The notes: generated by a model not told the origin, from the sequence alone. Positions 39,593-54,171 are shown, counted from the stretch's first letter. The stretch: 64,000 bases of DNA from Rotaria macrura (GCA_900239685.1 OENT01000912.1:1-64000); one strand, 5' to 3'. Numbers and translations: made by a program.

Positions 39593-40818
39593 ATGTCTGA
39601 CAGCGATGATCCAAGGTTAACACATGATATCGATTGGCCTATGCTTGATAAAAGTCGATATGTTCCTTTGAATCTGCTGTCAACATTTACTGTTCGTTCA
39701 CTTCTCTATCCGTTTACACTAGTTCGTACACGTTTGCAAGTACAAATACAATCATCAATTTACAAAGGAACATGGCATGCATTAACATCAACAGTTCACG
39801 GTGAAGGTTTTCGTTCATTATATAAAGGTTTTCTTGTTTATAACTGTCAACTAGTACCTGGTCTAATTTACATTACCACATTTGAAGCCACTCGTTCGCA
39901 TTCAAATATTTTCATTAAAAATGAATATTTACGAGCTGGCTTTGCTGGTTCGATAGCCTCATTAATAGCTCAAATACTTGCTTGTCCAATTGATATTATA
40001 TCTCAACATATGCAATTAGTTGGACTAACTTCACCGGTAAAAAAACCTCGTGCTAAAGAAGATGTCACGTGTACATCAAACACAGCAGTAAATAAAACGA
40101 AACTAAATCGACAGATTCATCGCATACATGTACCAAATGAAATTCGCAATAGTAACTATTTAATATTCAAACACATATGTAGAACAATACTTTATGAAAA
40201 TTCACCGGACAATAATAAGCCTCAACTTAATTTGAAAGGTTTTTATCGTGGATATTTCATTTCAACATTTCTATTCAGTTTAACTAGTGCGATTTGGTGG
40301 CCATCATATTATTTTTATCAGAGACAAATGCTTAATATTGAATCATCGTTTCGTACGTGTAAGTTTGTTTATTGGAAAACTCTTAGTGTGATGATTATTT
40401 TTTTAAAATTACACTGCAATTATTACACAATGAAGAAACATGAGAAAAAAAAGAAGATTTTCATTTGTCCTATTTATATTCATATTGTTGACTGTTTTCT
40501 TTTCTTTCAGCTAATTTATTCCCATTGCCATTGCTGGTAATTCAATGTATTGCTGGTCCATTATCTTCCCTTACGTCAACATTTCTTACGAATCCACTTG
40601 ATGTATGTCGTACGCGTATACAAGTTGAGCAAAAGCGACGAACAGTAACGCAAATTATGCGTGAATTGTGGCAAGAAGAACGATTTCGGGTGTTTACAAA
40701 AGGCTTAACAGCACGTCTTTCTCATTCGTGTGTTTATTCATTGTTTATTATATTTGGTTACGAAACCGTTAAACGAATTTCATTGAAAGACGAGTACAAA
40801 GGACAAGTGAGATGGTAA
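39593..40818 (+). CDS. SLC25A44: Mitochondrial carrier, SLC25A44-like
   Basis: Two exons (39593-40358 and 40511-40818) with a 152-bp intron give 357 residues; human SLC25A44 has 314. The three carrier repeats are visible through their signature helices: YPFTLVRTRLQVQ, CPIDIISQHM and NPLDVCRTRIQVE. The opening (IDWPMLDKSRY), GFYRGYF and the WWPSYYFYQ block fit SLC25A44, reported to carry branched-chain amino acids across the inner mitochondrial membrane, rather than other SLC25 members. An insertion of about 40 residues, rich in basic and polar residues, lies between repeats 1 and 2. EDC4 lies 291 bp upstream on the same strand. Confidence 0.9.
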
Positions 40819-42454
40819 AACAATATATATTAACATTCCGGTCCAAATCAATTCTTCCGCTAACGCCTTGTAATGTTTTTCTATTTCTTTGTGTTTGATT
40901 GTATGTGTACATTTCGATAATGTGACAATTAGGACAATAAAATAAAACACTGCGATTCCAGTTCATTCGTGACTGAAATAATATCCGCAATTTTGAACTC
41001 GAAGAAAAATATCGAAACCTATTTTTCAAGTGTTTGTTTTTTGATATTGTTGTTTAGGATTTGTCTAAGAATCAATTTTTAGTCAATAGAAATACTAAAA
41101 TAATAAATTGTCAGTTGTGAATAGTTGTATTTTATTTTTTTTTGTCGACACTAACAGCATTGCTTTAAATGACACGTCTTGTTCCAGTATAAATACTGGT
41201 ATGTCTTTCATTGTTTTGAATGCATCATCCGTTAGCAATGTAAATTCTATCTTCATACGTACACAATTATTTAAGTGAGATCTTTCTTTTCAAAAAGGTA
41301 ATTTTAATAAAGATAAACGCAAACAACCTATCAAGATGTTTTTCATGATGACAAAAAATTGTTTGATTTTTGTAAATGTTAATTATATATTTTCCAACCA
41401 ATCACAGGTGTTTTATTTATACCAACCTGAATCTAAAACATACAATATATCAATGCACTTGTTGAACAGTTATATTTCCCAAAACATGCTAAACACAATC
41501 ACATAAAATATGCTTCCTTAGTTTTGCAACTTGATCATCCGAATTTCGTATTCAATAAGTAGAAAGATATTTCATATTGAGAACAAGACAAAAAGAAGAA
41601 GATACTGTTTGGTAAATTTTTCTTCCAATGATTGAACTATAAGAATGCAATTTTACAATAGATACTTTATTTTTAATTAGAAATGATACTACTAGAAACA
41701 TTCTGTGAATTTTAGAACATAGTAATGTAATATTAATTTCGAATATTTCATGTTCTATTTGTTTTTAGACGTAATTAATAGCTTACGCAAATAATTAGAA
41801 TATCATCAAACTTATTTGAACACCTATTCTTTGTCTTCTATTGAGAAAGAGTGTTTTCATATTTCGAAGAAAGAAAACTTTCTGTAATCATCAACATGGC
41901 CAGCCTATTGATAGATCCAGAATACGAATTTTATTGGCCAGACAAAAAGAAGCGAATAGTAGAATGCATGGTTTTTAAGCTGGTCTTAGTACGAGATTAT
42001 ATATTTTCAGTTGTACGTAAGAACATGACTTTTCTATTGATTAGTTTATTAGAATAAAGATTATAAATAGGAAGTCCTTTTGTTTATTTGAAGTATTTCA
42101 AGGATTCATCTACGTATTTCATGATTTACAGAGACGTATTTTTTTACTTCAAAATACTTTTAATGGTTCTATTAGATGTAATGCATGAAGGGTGAGCTCA
42201 TATTTCAGTAAATAACCGAGTATACCATTGGATTATTTCTTTTGATAGTGTTTTCTTTCTTGTTATTCAAGTAGAATTTTTTTTGTTTACCAGCTAAGAT
42301 TAAATGTACATGATCAACATAAAAATAGATCAATAATTTTTTTAATGAATACATTTGTGAAAAAAAACCTTATCATTCATAAACATTTATCTCGAACTGA
42401 GAGAAACATCACAGTTAATCAGATATCAAGAAAGAAGAAGAAGAAGACAATGAA
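40819..42454. other. Convergent intergenic region, one weak exon candidate
   Basis: No confirmed gene. A frame at 41896-42057 (+) begins with a good start context and reads MASLLIDPEYEFYWPDKKKR, ending its plausible part at a possible donor (ATG|GTTTTT, 41971). No partner exon or family is recognised. Confidence 0.4.
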
Positions 42455-43662
42455 TCAAATTTGATCTTCTTCTTCTTCTTCGTCACTATCATCGATATTT
42501 GGTATGTCTTTTGATTTTAAATTTAATTGCGAAGTTCTTCTTAATAAAAAGGCAGCTAATTCATCTGTAGCAATGGATTGAGTAGTATCGACAGCATAGT
42601 CTTGTGATTTAGTATTCAATAATTCCAACATTGGATTAGCAGTAACAATATCGTTTTGTGACTGTAGAGGCGGTATAAGTGGTGTATTTGGAAAACTGAT
42701 TATGGTTGAAGGTGATGGTTGTCGACTTCTATACGTTGTTACTGTAGCTACTGAACGACGATTAGATTTACTAGCATTCCTACTTAATAAGTCTAACTGA
42801 TGACTTATTAGTTTTATCATAATAATTAATAGAACAGCAATTAAAACCAATACTGCAAGGATCCCCGCCGCTGGAAAGCCACGTTTTTGCATCCAACGTG
42901 GTGTTGTTGTTGTTTGAACTGTCAATTTTTGACATGATTGAGATTGTTCTGTTTTAACGCAACTAGGACAAGCAAATACATGTAGATGTATACATATGAA
43001 ATCGATAACTTATTCAATTGACTTTTTTTTAGAGAGAAATGAAATCGAACAACCTACCGACATGTGACATTTCGTCGGAGTCCTCGGCATATGCCACAAT
43101 CTATCGTTATTGAAATACGTCGATCAAAACATAAAAATCCACATGACTTATCATGTTCACAAATATAAAAACAGGAATCTGTTGGAAGATTATATGTCGT
43201 TGTACTGATAGTATAGGATGTATTTTCTGTCAACGCTGTTGGTAGCACTACTTGACATCGGTGACAACGTTGTGGATTATGTATAGTATAAAGGCAATGT
43301 GTTTCTTCTAAACAATGACTATAATTAACTAGATTTGGTATAAGTTGAGTGACATGTGTGGACGACGGCAATAATAGACCTTGACGACACTGACTAGTAT
43401 AATTTGAAGTAGTGCATTGAGTAAGAGATATTTTCGACATAAATAAATCCGTTGCTGAAGAACGTCGATGCGTTGATCGACAAAAACATAATGGTGAATA
43501 TTCACGATTAGAACATGGAAAAGATTCACCTATGACATATAAATGATGAAAATGTGTGATTTACATAAAGAAAGTAAATCCGTTTAGAAAATGCTTACCA
43601 TTAATATGATAAAGAATCATCGTCATCAATATAGCAATGAAAACAAAAGATTCAGTAAGCAT
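42455..43662 (-). CDS. Type I membrane protein with Cys-rich ectodomain (unrecognised)
   Basis: Three exons (43599-43662, 43058-43529, 42455-42962) with canonical splice sites give 347 residues. Exon 1 encodes a signal peptide with a hydrophobic core (SFVFIAILMTMILYHI). The ectodomain of about 180 residues contains roughly 20 cysteines and several N-glycosylation sequons (NYT, NYS, NTS, NVT). A single span follows (FPAAGILAVLVLIAVLLIIMI), then a cytoplasmic tail of about 115 residues, Ser/Thr-rich and ending in an acidic run (DDSDEEEEED). The cysteine spacing does not clearly match TNF-receptor, EGF or Frizzled modules. It is probably a cell-surface receptor or adhesion protein; the function is unknown. 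Confidence 0.8.
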
Positions 43663-46600
43663 CAATATATTCAAATTTGATTCTGCTCATACACGCCACT
43701 GATTTCCTTACGACTACCGTCAGTTCAATATTTTGCTACCATACAGTGCTGATTAATATTGATGATAATGCTAATGTTTAGTTTCAGCTACTCGGAGAAT
43801 GAACCAATGATTACTTGCTGTTTTTTTCTAGTTTGATCATCATTATCATCATGTTCTCTGTAAAAAAAAAGTCATCAGCGAAGAGACATGAAACGAATGA
43901 GTAGGAAAAAAAAAGAGAAAATAGCAAACACAAGAGGATAGATAGGCATACTATTTATGTCATGTTTATACGATGTATCATGTGGTGTTATTCTTCTCTG
44001 TGTAGTATGGACAATTAAATATTCGTACGTGGTAACTAGAAAAAAAGAAGGAAAAGCATATAATATAATAACTATACGGAAAATAACAGTAATGAAAGAA
44101 CAAAAAAAGAACTTTCCATTGTTCATGGAACGAGACATATTTGATTTACCGAGTGAACATTATATTTAATTTTTCTGTCTTTTTCTTTATATTACTATGA
44201 TTATTATTATTATTTTTATTTTTTATTATTATTGCTTTGGTTATTGATGTTGTGGTTGTCGTCGTTGTTTTTGTTATTATTGTTGTTTATGACTACTCGA
44301 TCTATATGGATGTCATTAAAAACATGGAAAAACGTCGCGAGTTATGTTCGTTCTTTTATTACTCTTGTTATATCGCGAAAGAATCTTCTTGCTACTTGGG
44401 CTTTTTTTCTTCAATACTCTCTGAAATACGATATCTAGGAGAAGCAACAAACAGACAGAAACCAGATTGATCTACCGTAAGTAAGCGTCTTGGATGATAA
44501 TGAATCTTAAATATATGAAAGAAAGTCAAAGAACTAAAGAGTTTCTTTTCCCCGTTACTACTTCGCACCATGAACTTCATTCTCATCATCATTATTACTA
44601 TCGATTGGAAGTAAGGATAATCTAATTCGAAATAGATGAAATATTCCGATTTTTTCTTCTTTTTCTTTCTCCAGTTTGCGTATATGTAAGTGGCATTTGG
44701 ACATGATAATGTTATATGACAAATGACATGTCAATATGTATGTGCACAACATTTGAGACTGAGATATCATATCGTATGGATTCTTTCAAACAAATATGTA
44801 GGTCTTGTTTCTAATTACACTTATGTAGATTAGTCAATACACAAGTACAAACAATATTTCATGTAGCTTAACAATTTGGTAATTTTCTTCTCATCTATGC
44901 TAAATATTTAAGTTTTCTTATGAGAATATTTACATCTATCATTGATAAATGCAGATTATATGTTTGTTGGGAAAAAAAGAGTCAAACGATGTATTTTTTG
45001 CATGAGCATGATGTTTATAAGAAGAAATAATTCTTACATCAATCAAGACAGCATCAGCGGATACACAAAATGTCTGATGTCGTTAATGCTTTTCTTCGTG
45101 GCCTTCCGCACGAGAACTATTCCTAATCGTCTTCGATATAATTACTTCACGTCATTGATGTCAACCGTAAAATTGTTGCCAATACACACTCGACAGTAAT
45201 CGTTCATAATTGATGACACTAAATAAAATTATGTATCACAATGTAAATATTTACTAAGCCGCTCTTCAAAATCATAGAACACAGAGAAACTTATCGTGTT
45301 CTATCATATGCACATAACTTAATCAAAATGCTAATTAAAAGACAACATTCGTACCTCCTCGCTAATTGTTGTCAGATATGATCGAACGAAAGACTTTCAC
45401 TATGACAAAGCAAAACTATTTTCTATCATTTCCTTTCATAATAAAATAGTTCACAAAAAGAATCATTACAACTTGATAAGATAAAATCATGTCGAGATAT
45501 TTCATTGGATTAATTGGTAATTAAATGATAATAGAAAAATAAAACTATTTCGATTTCATATAGATAATATCTTTAAACGAAGTTTTTCTTTTTATATCGA
45601 TACAAAGATTGTTCCATTACGGATTGATTCTTTTCTCAATTATAATTAGCGTTGATGACAGTTGCACTTATCGCTCAAGTGTTCGTGGCAAGACAACTGT
45701 TAGAATAGTGTAGATGATACAAAGAAAAAAAAACGAGGAACCACTGATGATCATCGTTTGTTTATTCTCAAGCTTTGACGCGTCGAATATCAAAAGCTAA
45801 CATTCTATTACTAAATACGTCTTCAAAAATGCATTAGTAATCGATCGTTCTTTCGGACAAGTCTATGTGTATGAGACTTTTTTCTTTTGCTGCTATCAAT
45901 CATTAAAGCGAATTATTTATCTTCTTCTTTAATTATCTCAATGAATCAAAAAGAACCTTGATCCCTAACGTGTAATTAATTAAATAAACGATGTTGGACA
46001 ATCATTCGTGAAGAACATTCAAGTGAAGATGAGTGAAGTATTTTTGCAAGCCCACACAGACACACACACAAAATTTCAATATTTCTCTTTCTTTTTATTT
46101 GTAACATTGCACGAGTATGTTTTTCAAAAAATTTTGTTTTGATATTGAACTTAATGTCTACACCTTCTTTATCTTCTTCTAATTAGAATAGGATTCGTTA
46201 AGAAAACGAAAAACTCATTATCAACTTACTTTTAAAAGTTAGAACTTGGTTCGATTATGTTTTTCTGTTGATTAGATCTTGTCAGAACTTGAAAGATCAC
46301 TTTTGATATCTGTCATATATATGCCTTCATCTGCACAAACATTAGAAACTACATGATTTTAAATATTAATAAGCCCATATCAGTTAAGTAAATTTTCAGA
46401 AAGACTATTCAATTGTCTAGAACTTTCCATACCTATTTATTAATTACGTTCAACACCTTTTATCCTCAATTTTGAATTCTGAAGTGTCACAGTGTGGTGG
46501 AATTGGAGACTGGAGTTGGCAGGTGCAAGTTTTCATGGTCTATCATGAGCACCTAGAGAAAGGGAAAGTTGCAAACGTCTCGATTTAAAATTCCATTCAT

Positions 46601-47582
46601 CATCATTAGCCTGTCAAATATATGTCAGTTTGACAAAATGTATTAGAGTACCAACATATATTCTTTTTTTTTATAAATGCTTACATCGAACGTCATTCTT
46701 CAGAATTGATCAATGCCTTTCTAACTAATTTAGATCTATATTTTCAGTCGATCTTTCTATTTAAATCTTGAACATAGAGTAGATGCCGTCTATCATCTCT
46801 TTCTCGATATTTAACTAGATCTAGCAAGTGAGCATTAACTTATTCCGAAACATTGGAATCGTGGGAGTCAGATAGAATCAATCGAATCGGTAAAAACACT
46901 TCCAGTGATCTGATATCGATGAAAATAACCAGGAATGAACAAGATCAAATCCAGTAAGATGTTGTACGTTGGCAAAAGTTCTGTGTCTAAGAATTTTGTC
47001 GACAAACAACTGATGTTTCTGCCCAGAGGCATTACCATTAAAAAATTTCTTTGCGAATTAAAACACTTCAACCTTTCATAGAGGCACTTCTAAGGATTAG
47101 CAGTCTAATTATTTGAAGATCTTTGGTGAAAAATACTTTACTAGTTTTCAATTGACATCATAGTTTGTTGAATTCTCAATAAACTGTCACTTAACCTGTA
47201 CTAATTATTGCATCACTACAAGATATTGATTTCTTTCAAAATACCAAACATAATTGGAAGTTCTCGTGTATGTCTATAGTTCTAAGTCATTAGATTATAG
47301 TCAAAGTTCACCATAATAACATAGTGGTCGATGACTGGATGATCTGCAAAAACGAAGCAATATTTTCAATGTCCACTCATTATCTGATAATTGGCGTCAA
47401 CAACTACAATCGATATCAGTTTCCTATAGACACTTGATCAACTATCATTGTTCACATGTTCAAGTAATATGGAGCAAAACACATAAAAAATTCTATGTAC
47501 TAATCAATAACTGATTGAGTATGTATCAAGATATTATCGATCGAATTTTTTCCTCATTTTCCGGACAAATTCTAGTAAGATT
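43663..47582. other. Intergenic desert, nothing confirmed
   Basis: About 3.9 kb. It contains a T/A microsatellite-like run near 44190-44290 and many chance frames. A minus-strand frame at 46868-47071 is only vaguely like retroelement RNase H and is not called. Confidence 0.45.
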
Positions 47583-47695
47583 TAGGGATGTGCCGAGCCT
47601 GAACTACCCGTGGGTTTCGATATATCCGTGTATGACCAAACCCGGGAAACCAAATACTGAGATTCCCAGTCTGTACCTAGGTTGGATGCATGCTT
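47583..47695. mobile_element. hAT-like transposon end fragment
   Basis: A GC-rich island of about 110 bp begins TAGGGATGTGCCGAGCC, the form of many hAT terminal repeats, and continues with ACCCGTGGGTTTCG, CCAAACCCGGG and similar CCCG/CGGG words. Its composition contrasts sharply with the AT-rich flanks. No second end or target duplication was found, so it is probably one end of a decayed or non-autonomous copy. Confidence 0.5.
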
Positions 47696-50600
47696 AATGA
47701 AACTATGAATTCAAGCAATTGTTTTGTGTCACTTACGATTATGCTTGTATTGTCATCTTCTATTGAGAATTACTCGAGTTTGTAACACTCGATCCTTTTC
47801 ATTCATTTTATTTCGATGTCAGCACTGTAGATGTTCCGTTTTGAACGAGCAAAGATTGACCTATGCTGGAACTTTTCTCGATAATCACCATCAAATCTCA
47901 GTTTCGAGTATCGATCAAGTTTTCTCCAGTGAGATAATGAGATGCAATAGTACTGTCAAATAATGATTCTTTCATTTTTCTGATTATTCCTTCATTTGAT
48001 ACTAGATCAGTTCAACAATAATCTCTGATTATGATCCTCACTCCCTTTTTCCTGGGCAAAGCCATCGTTACTGAATACAGTAAAACTAGATCTGAATTCC
48101 TTTACATTACTGTCATCCGTCTTTAAATGTTCAATAATAGAAAATTGACTGATTCAATACGAACATCAATGATCAACAATAGACAAAGAACCATTTGAAA
48201 CTTGTTGCATTGATTTATTTACTTTTTCCAGTAATAGAATGTACAAATTTTCACACACGAATTTTCCCAAGCTTAATCTAATGAAGTTCATCTACGAAAA
48301 AAAGTTCGAATGACAATTGGTCGAAGAAAAATATGAGTGAAGATTTCCTACTGTAAGAAATAAGTTTTTTTTTCGTAAATAAAACAGATAAGCGAAAAAC
48401 TCGAAACCTTGAAACTCTAAGAAATCATTCTCCATCTATTTTAGTACTATTGCCTATCATTAGAATATGCCAACATCGGCGTCTTGAATTACGTCTTCTT
48501 TCTCATTCTTTCAACAGTCCATATTCTTACAAGGATTACAAAGATATATCCTCATAAATTTCAAAACACTATTCCTTCTGTCTTTCTGTCATTATTCGCA
48601 TTCAATCGATTCGAATTATGGATTTCGTTGATAGATAACCGATGTAAATAAGTTCGGAAGAAAATTAAATAAAAATCGTTATAAATGTTATTTTCACAAG
48701 TAAATTCTTTGTCATTGAGCACTGTTTGCTCACGGTAAACTAAATAAGAAGTATCGATTGATATCATGTTACTAAGTACACTATACGTATCACAAATTGG
48801 TATATGGTTATACATCGTTTTTTGCTGAATCAATGAGTAAATTATGGATTGTCTTTAATATAATCAAAATACTTGTTCATAGTTCTGTCTGTACAAATAA
48901 AATCTCAATATGTAAGAATATGTGATTGAGTTAGAAATAGACTCACTGGAATTTTAGTTGAAGAAAGAAAGTTAAACGTCAGAATTCTCTGGCTCTTTGA
49001 CTTGCCATATTTTGAATGATAAAACGTAAACTTTGCTTTCACACTTAACGTCAATAATTTGTTTAAAATATTTGTTTTGATCTTTTATTATTCAATACCG
49101 TACCAACCAATGATCGTATCAACCGTCGCATACCGTATACATATGACATATACAACATAAGAGATTTAGTATCATCTTTTTAATTTTGTTTTCATTCATA
49201 TAATATACATAATCGAACTTTTATGTTAAAAGCTCAATTGACTGTTGTGTCTGACGAAATTCTTACGATTATTTTCAAAAACGATGCAATATAGCGAGAA
49301 GGTCTATTTATTTATAGGCGTTAGCAAACGGCTGAATGCATTTGTCCAAGATTCAGCTCTTCAAAATGGTCTTTCATTGATGAGATATGTCCCGTATAAT
49401 TCCATTCTATCTAGTCGTTACTTAAACTAATGTTCGTTCACTTTCGTTAAGAAATCTCATATCTATAACTTATCGTAAAATGAAGTTGCTCACTGTTGAA
49501 TCATCAACTAGAGCATGTACCCTTTTTTCTAGAATTTATTGAAATTTCTATGATCCTGCTCCGTATAGTGGTGATCACAAAGGAGTTGAACATACTATGT
49601 TTTGCTGATTAAAATATTTTACTTCGATGGTTTCAACTTTTCAAGGATGATATAGATAGAAATAAGAATTTTGTCAACATAAAACCTTCCACACTAAAAT
49701 GCCAAAAACTCGCAGTGACCTCTTTATAGTTTCAGTGTACGAGTAAAAATTGCGTAAAATGAAAAATTTCCCTCGCTTATTTCTACATTTAAAATATAAT
49801 TAGTCTTTTTGAGGTAAGTATGATGTAGCTCGAGATACTCAAACATGAATAATATGTATTTATCAAAAGTATTAATTGATCAAATAACATCTATCGTTTG
49901 ATCACTTGATAATTTTAGAAAAACGGTACATGATCACTGATTATCGTTGATGTCTTCGATATAAACTCTTATCTGCATCAACATTGAACAATAAAGTACG
50001 TATCAGACGAAGAATTAGAACTTTCCTCTACTTTTCTACAAGAGTTGAGATCCTTTACTCTTCTATTCTATTCAATTCAGTAAATCTCAACTTTTAGTGT
50101 CCAAAGTGAGCAATGAAATGAAGAAAACTTATGCTTAAAGTTTATAGTTTATCTTTTATTTTCTTTGGAAATATGCGAGCCTTGTACAATAAGTTTAATT
50201 CACACACCCATCATATACGTATATATATATATATATCGGTAGAATCAGGAAAAAAGATGATTATCTCTCATAGTGATTTTAAGTAAATGAAGAGTTTACA
50301 AAGCAAAATCTCATGTTCAATTCAAGTGAATATTGAGAAAAATGAAATCTCTAATACGACTTGCTCATTTATCTTATCAACGTTTCTTATCGTAAATTTT
50401 AAAAATAAAACCTGTCCTATTGATGTTGATCGAAACTTACTGACTGCGAAAATGTAAATATATATGATATATATATATAATATAGTTGTTGAGGTTGATT
50501 ATCAATTTATTTGTATGAACAGTATAACTATTGGCAATACTCATGACAATGAAATCTTATTGTTTTTTAAATTAACACTCAATCGAGAAAATAAATTAAA

Positions 50601-50711
50601 CAGAGCAGAGTTTCTTGTATTTTTTTTTCTTCTATCAAAACCCATTCATTTATGATCATAAAATAGAGAATGATCGTTCATCAAAATTCGTTTATTTATT
50701 TTTTCCTCTTC
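47696..50711. other. Intergenic desert, nothing confirmed
   Basis: About 3 kb with no supported gene. A short TA microsatellite sits near 50217-50237 and another near 50457-50485. A minus-strand frame at 48561-48833 (90 residues) has no recognisable domain. Confidence 0.45.
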
Positions 50712-53700
50712 CTATGCAGATGTTTGTGGTCGTGCTATATAGTATGGCCAATATATGACATTGAAAAGTATAAAAAGTATAGGAAAACATAAACGGGACC
50801 ACTTATCAATGTCGTTGACATCCTGTACATGTGGCATATGTTGACGCATGTTTCTTACACGAGTTCGTACTTGACTCAAAAGCCGATGCATTCGTTGTTG
50901 ACGTGGATTTCGATTTAATGTTGATGAATATAATCCAGAGTTGCCTCGTAAAATAGGACGAAGACGTGGCGTTTGCGTATCAAGCGAAAGATTAGTTCGT
51001 CGAGTTAGACATGTTTCATCAAATGGTATATTTGTTGTTGTTGCACGACTATTCGTTGAAGTATAAGAACGTAAGCCGAGTATAGGTGATGCTCGACCGC
51101 CACCTTCTTCAACTAGTTCATAACTATCTCTTTTTGTGCTCGTGTCTGTTTTTTTTCGTTTACGTCTTTTGGTTCTTGTACCCCAATAAAGATAATTAAC
51201 AGCTGCATACTCAAGTAAAGCAGCAAAGACAAATACAAAACACATAACTAAATAAATATCAATGGCTTTAACATAAGATATACGTGGTAGTGATGATCGA
51301 ACACCAGTCGATATTGTCGTCATTGTTAAAACAGTAGTTATACCTTTAACAAGAAATTTAAATCCATTAATTTTCAAAAGAATTTCATTGATTATTTAAA
51401 TGTGTTGTTGATAGCTAGTTTTTCTTTTCATACCTAAAGCGACACGTGCACTTGTTGCCTCATGATTAATCCAAAAGCTAACCCAAGATAACATGACAAT
51501 TAAAATAGAAGGCAAATATGTTTGAAATAAGAAATAGCCTATATTTCGTTGAAGAATAAAACTCAACGAAAGACGTTGATAAACACCTTAGAAACAAAGA
51601 AAATGCATTGATGACAGGAAGATCTTCTTTGACTATTATTGTATTACCTGTTGCTAAATAAAGTCCATATGATATTGTATCATAACCAGTGATGGTAAAT
51701 TGTGGTAATTGAACTTTATCAAGATCTAATACAGATGCACGGCCATTTTTCCAACGCATAATAACATCAGCTTGTGTATAACCATAAGATTCAACTTCAA
51801 CTGTGCAATTTTGTCTGTCAAGTGGATATCGTCGTAGATCCATCATACATGCCAATGTACTTGTGAATCTCATTCCATATAGAATTTCTCCATTACCATT
51901 TAAACGTATCATTTTATTTTTTTCTGTAACATCATGTAAATATGCACTTTTATCATTGGGAAAAAATGTATCAGGCAACCAAAATCTATCAATTATTTCA
52001 CCAGTTAGTGTCATTTCTTCACTTTTATTACCAAATACTAAACGATCATCACGCCAATATTGATTTAAATAAAGTGTTAACGTATAATCCATGTTGACTT
52101 CAGATATACTATCAAAACTTGCTAACCGAATTTCAATATCTAATAAGAGTGGTTCACCTAAATCGAACAATTAGTTTATATGAGAAACAAAACTTTCTAT
52201 GAGGAAAATGATTGTATGTTTATACTTCCAAATGATGGACGAAGGCGAATATCATATTCTTTCAGTAAATCTTCAATTGCTACAGAAGCATTCTTCAAGC
52301 GAGCTGCACTCATTCGTTGTGAACTCCTAGAATTTAAAGATAAATATATCAACATATACATGTATATGTTTATATACATGCAGGATCTCGAGCCAATGTC
52401 TTTTTTGTACATTCATGCTTTATAGCTTATTGATTGTATACGATGTTTTGCTGAAAATCTTGAATAAAACATGAGTTTCCATAAAGACTGAACGATATCA
52501 TTTGTTGATGTCCTACACGACTCAATATTTCAGATAAAAATCAAACTAACAACTTTCCATTTGAAACTTGGCTAGTATAAAGATTATAAATAAACTAATG
52601 TTCAAGGAAAAGTATAGAGGTATTCGAAAAATTTTCTTGATGATAGAATACTTTTTAAAAGTTAATATAACTCGACAATTTCTATGCTTAAATAGGAGTC
52701 GTTTGTGAAAAGTCATTCACAACATTGTGCATATGTATCTCGTCTGATATCAAATTATTATATGATGTATAGAATACACCAGATTTAGATCGAATTTTCT
52801 GATTGAAACATTCGGAATTTACCCTTTCTTGTTATTTAGTATTACATATTTCCATGCGATGCTATTAAAGACTTTGGAAATCTTTTCCGATAGTTGTTAA
52901 TCATAAGAAATTCTCTATTTGAATAAAAATTTTAAGTGAAAATTTGAACCTACATAAGCTTAGTGATCATCACAACTAGTTTTAGAAAGGTTAGAGTAAC
53001 ATTGATGAAATAAGAAGATAAATAGAAATAGTTTATACGTTTTTCGACACGGTAATATGTAGAAGAAACTATTGACAATAATAAATCAATAACGTTAAAG
53101 AAGGTTTCATCATAGCTCAAGCTACCATTAAACAATTCATTTATTGTTTTGTATATCTACTTTGTTAGACGTGCTATTTAGGTTAGATATGACTATCGTT
53201 TCAAGCGAGTAATCTACTTATATCGTCTTAGTCCATTCATCTTTATCATCGGAACATCATCCTGAATGAATTCATTCTTTTACATAGTTTTATTTTATCC
53301 GGTTGAAAATCTTATGAAATACAATGAAAATAATTTACTACTACGAAGAAAATAAACATGATAATAGGATACGTGTAGAAAAAAGTCATGATTTTTCAAA
53401 ATTAACACGTATTCTATTCTTAATATATACATCTTGTGAAAAGAAAGCAAGACAAAATTCGATCATATCAAAGTTAGCAACAGAAATAAATAAAAACAAA
53501 ATTTTATTGCTTAATAAACGTATAAAATTTCATGCCTAAATAGAGATAAGTGCAGTAGACTTGAATTATCTTATGTGTATGGATATCGACCATTACAACC
53601 ATTTGTATATTCATCTTTATCTAGATTGTTATTTTATCTAAGCAGGTACTGTTGATTTCATTGGATACGAACAAAGATAACTAGTAAATTGATCATGTTT

Positions 53701-54171
53701 CCTTCTTAACAGACAAACAGAAGGAACGAACAAATCCAAGGATGATCCAATCATGCATGCTTATATGCCTTGTCGTCAATTTCCTCAATATCTTTTTTTC
53801 TCCTTTCTATTCCAAAGACTTGTCAAGATTTATCCCAATTTACCAGAACATCATGCATTTGATGACGAGCGACAACTCAAAATAACACATTGTACATAAT
53901 CGATTTCAGTTCACTTCAATGGATTATCTTTCCTTTTCTTTTCTTGACATACGTACATTATGAAATATAATAAGAGAAGAAATGTGTTTCTACAAAGAAC
54001 TATTAGACTACAATTTGCAATACTCAATTATTATTTCTCAACTTCAAGAAAAAAAAACACCAAAATAAACTAAACTAAAATAAGATAAAGCACAACATAC
54101 CGACGAACGATGAATATATACAATAGTTGAATCATGAAAATCAATCGTAGACGTTGATAATGACAGAACAT
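50712..54171 (-). CDS. Cys-loop ligand-gated anion channel, GABA-A receptor beta-like
   Basis: Five exons (54101-54171, 52226-52326, 51648-52157, 51434-51586, 50712-51343) give 488 residues. The first encodes a signal peptide (core [13 protein letters not shown]) and is inferred from phase and donor across a 1.77-kb intron. The ligand-binding domain carries ISEVNMDYT and the disulfide loop [17 protein letters not shown]1 contains [22 protein letters not shown]2 is [17 protein letters not shown], close to GABA-A beta subunits and typical of chloride channels. TM3, a basic Arg/Thr-rich cytoplasmic loop of about 130 residues, and TM4 ([18 protein letters not shown]) follow. Known role: fast inhibitory transmission. 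The exact subunit class (beta/LCCH3, RDL or other) is not resolved. Confidence 0.93.

Noticed and set aside
46868-47071. Minus-strand frame faintly like Ty3/gypsy RNase H
   Set aside because: Similarity is only impressionistic, and no reverse transcriptase, integrase or terminal repeats are visible nearby.
47724-47963. Plus frame with CQHCRC as a zinc finger or integrase piece
   Set aside because: The cysteine/histidine spacing does not make a complete HHCC or other finger, and the flanks are not element-like.
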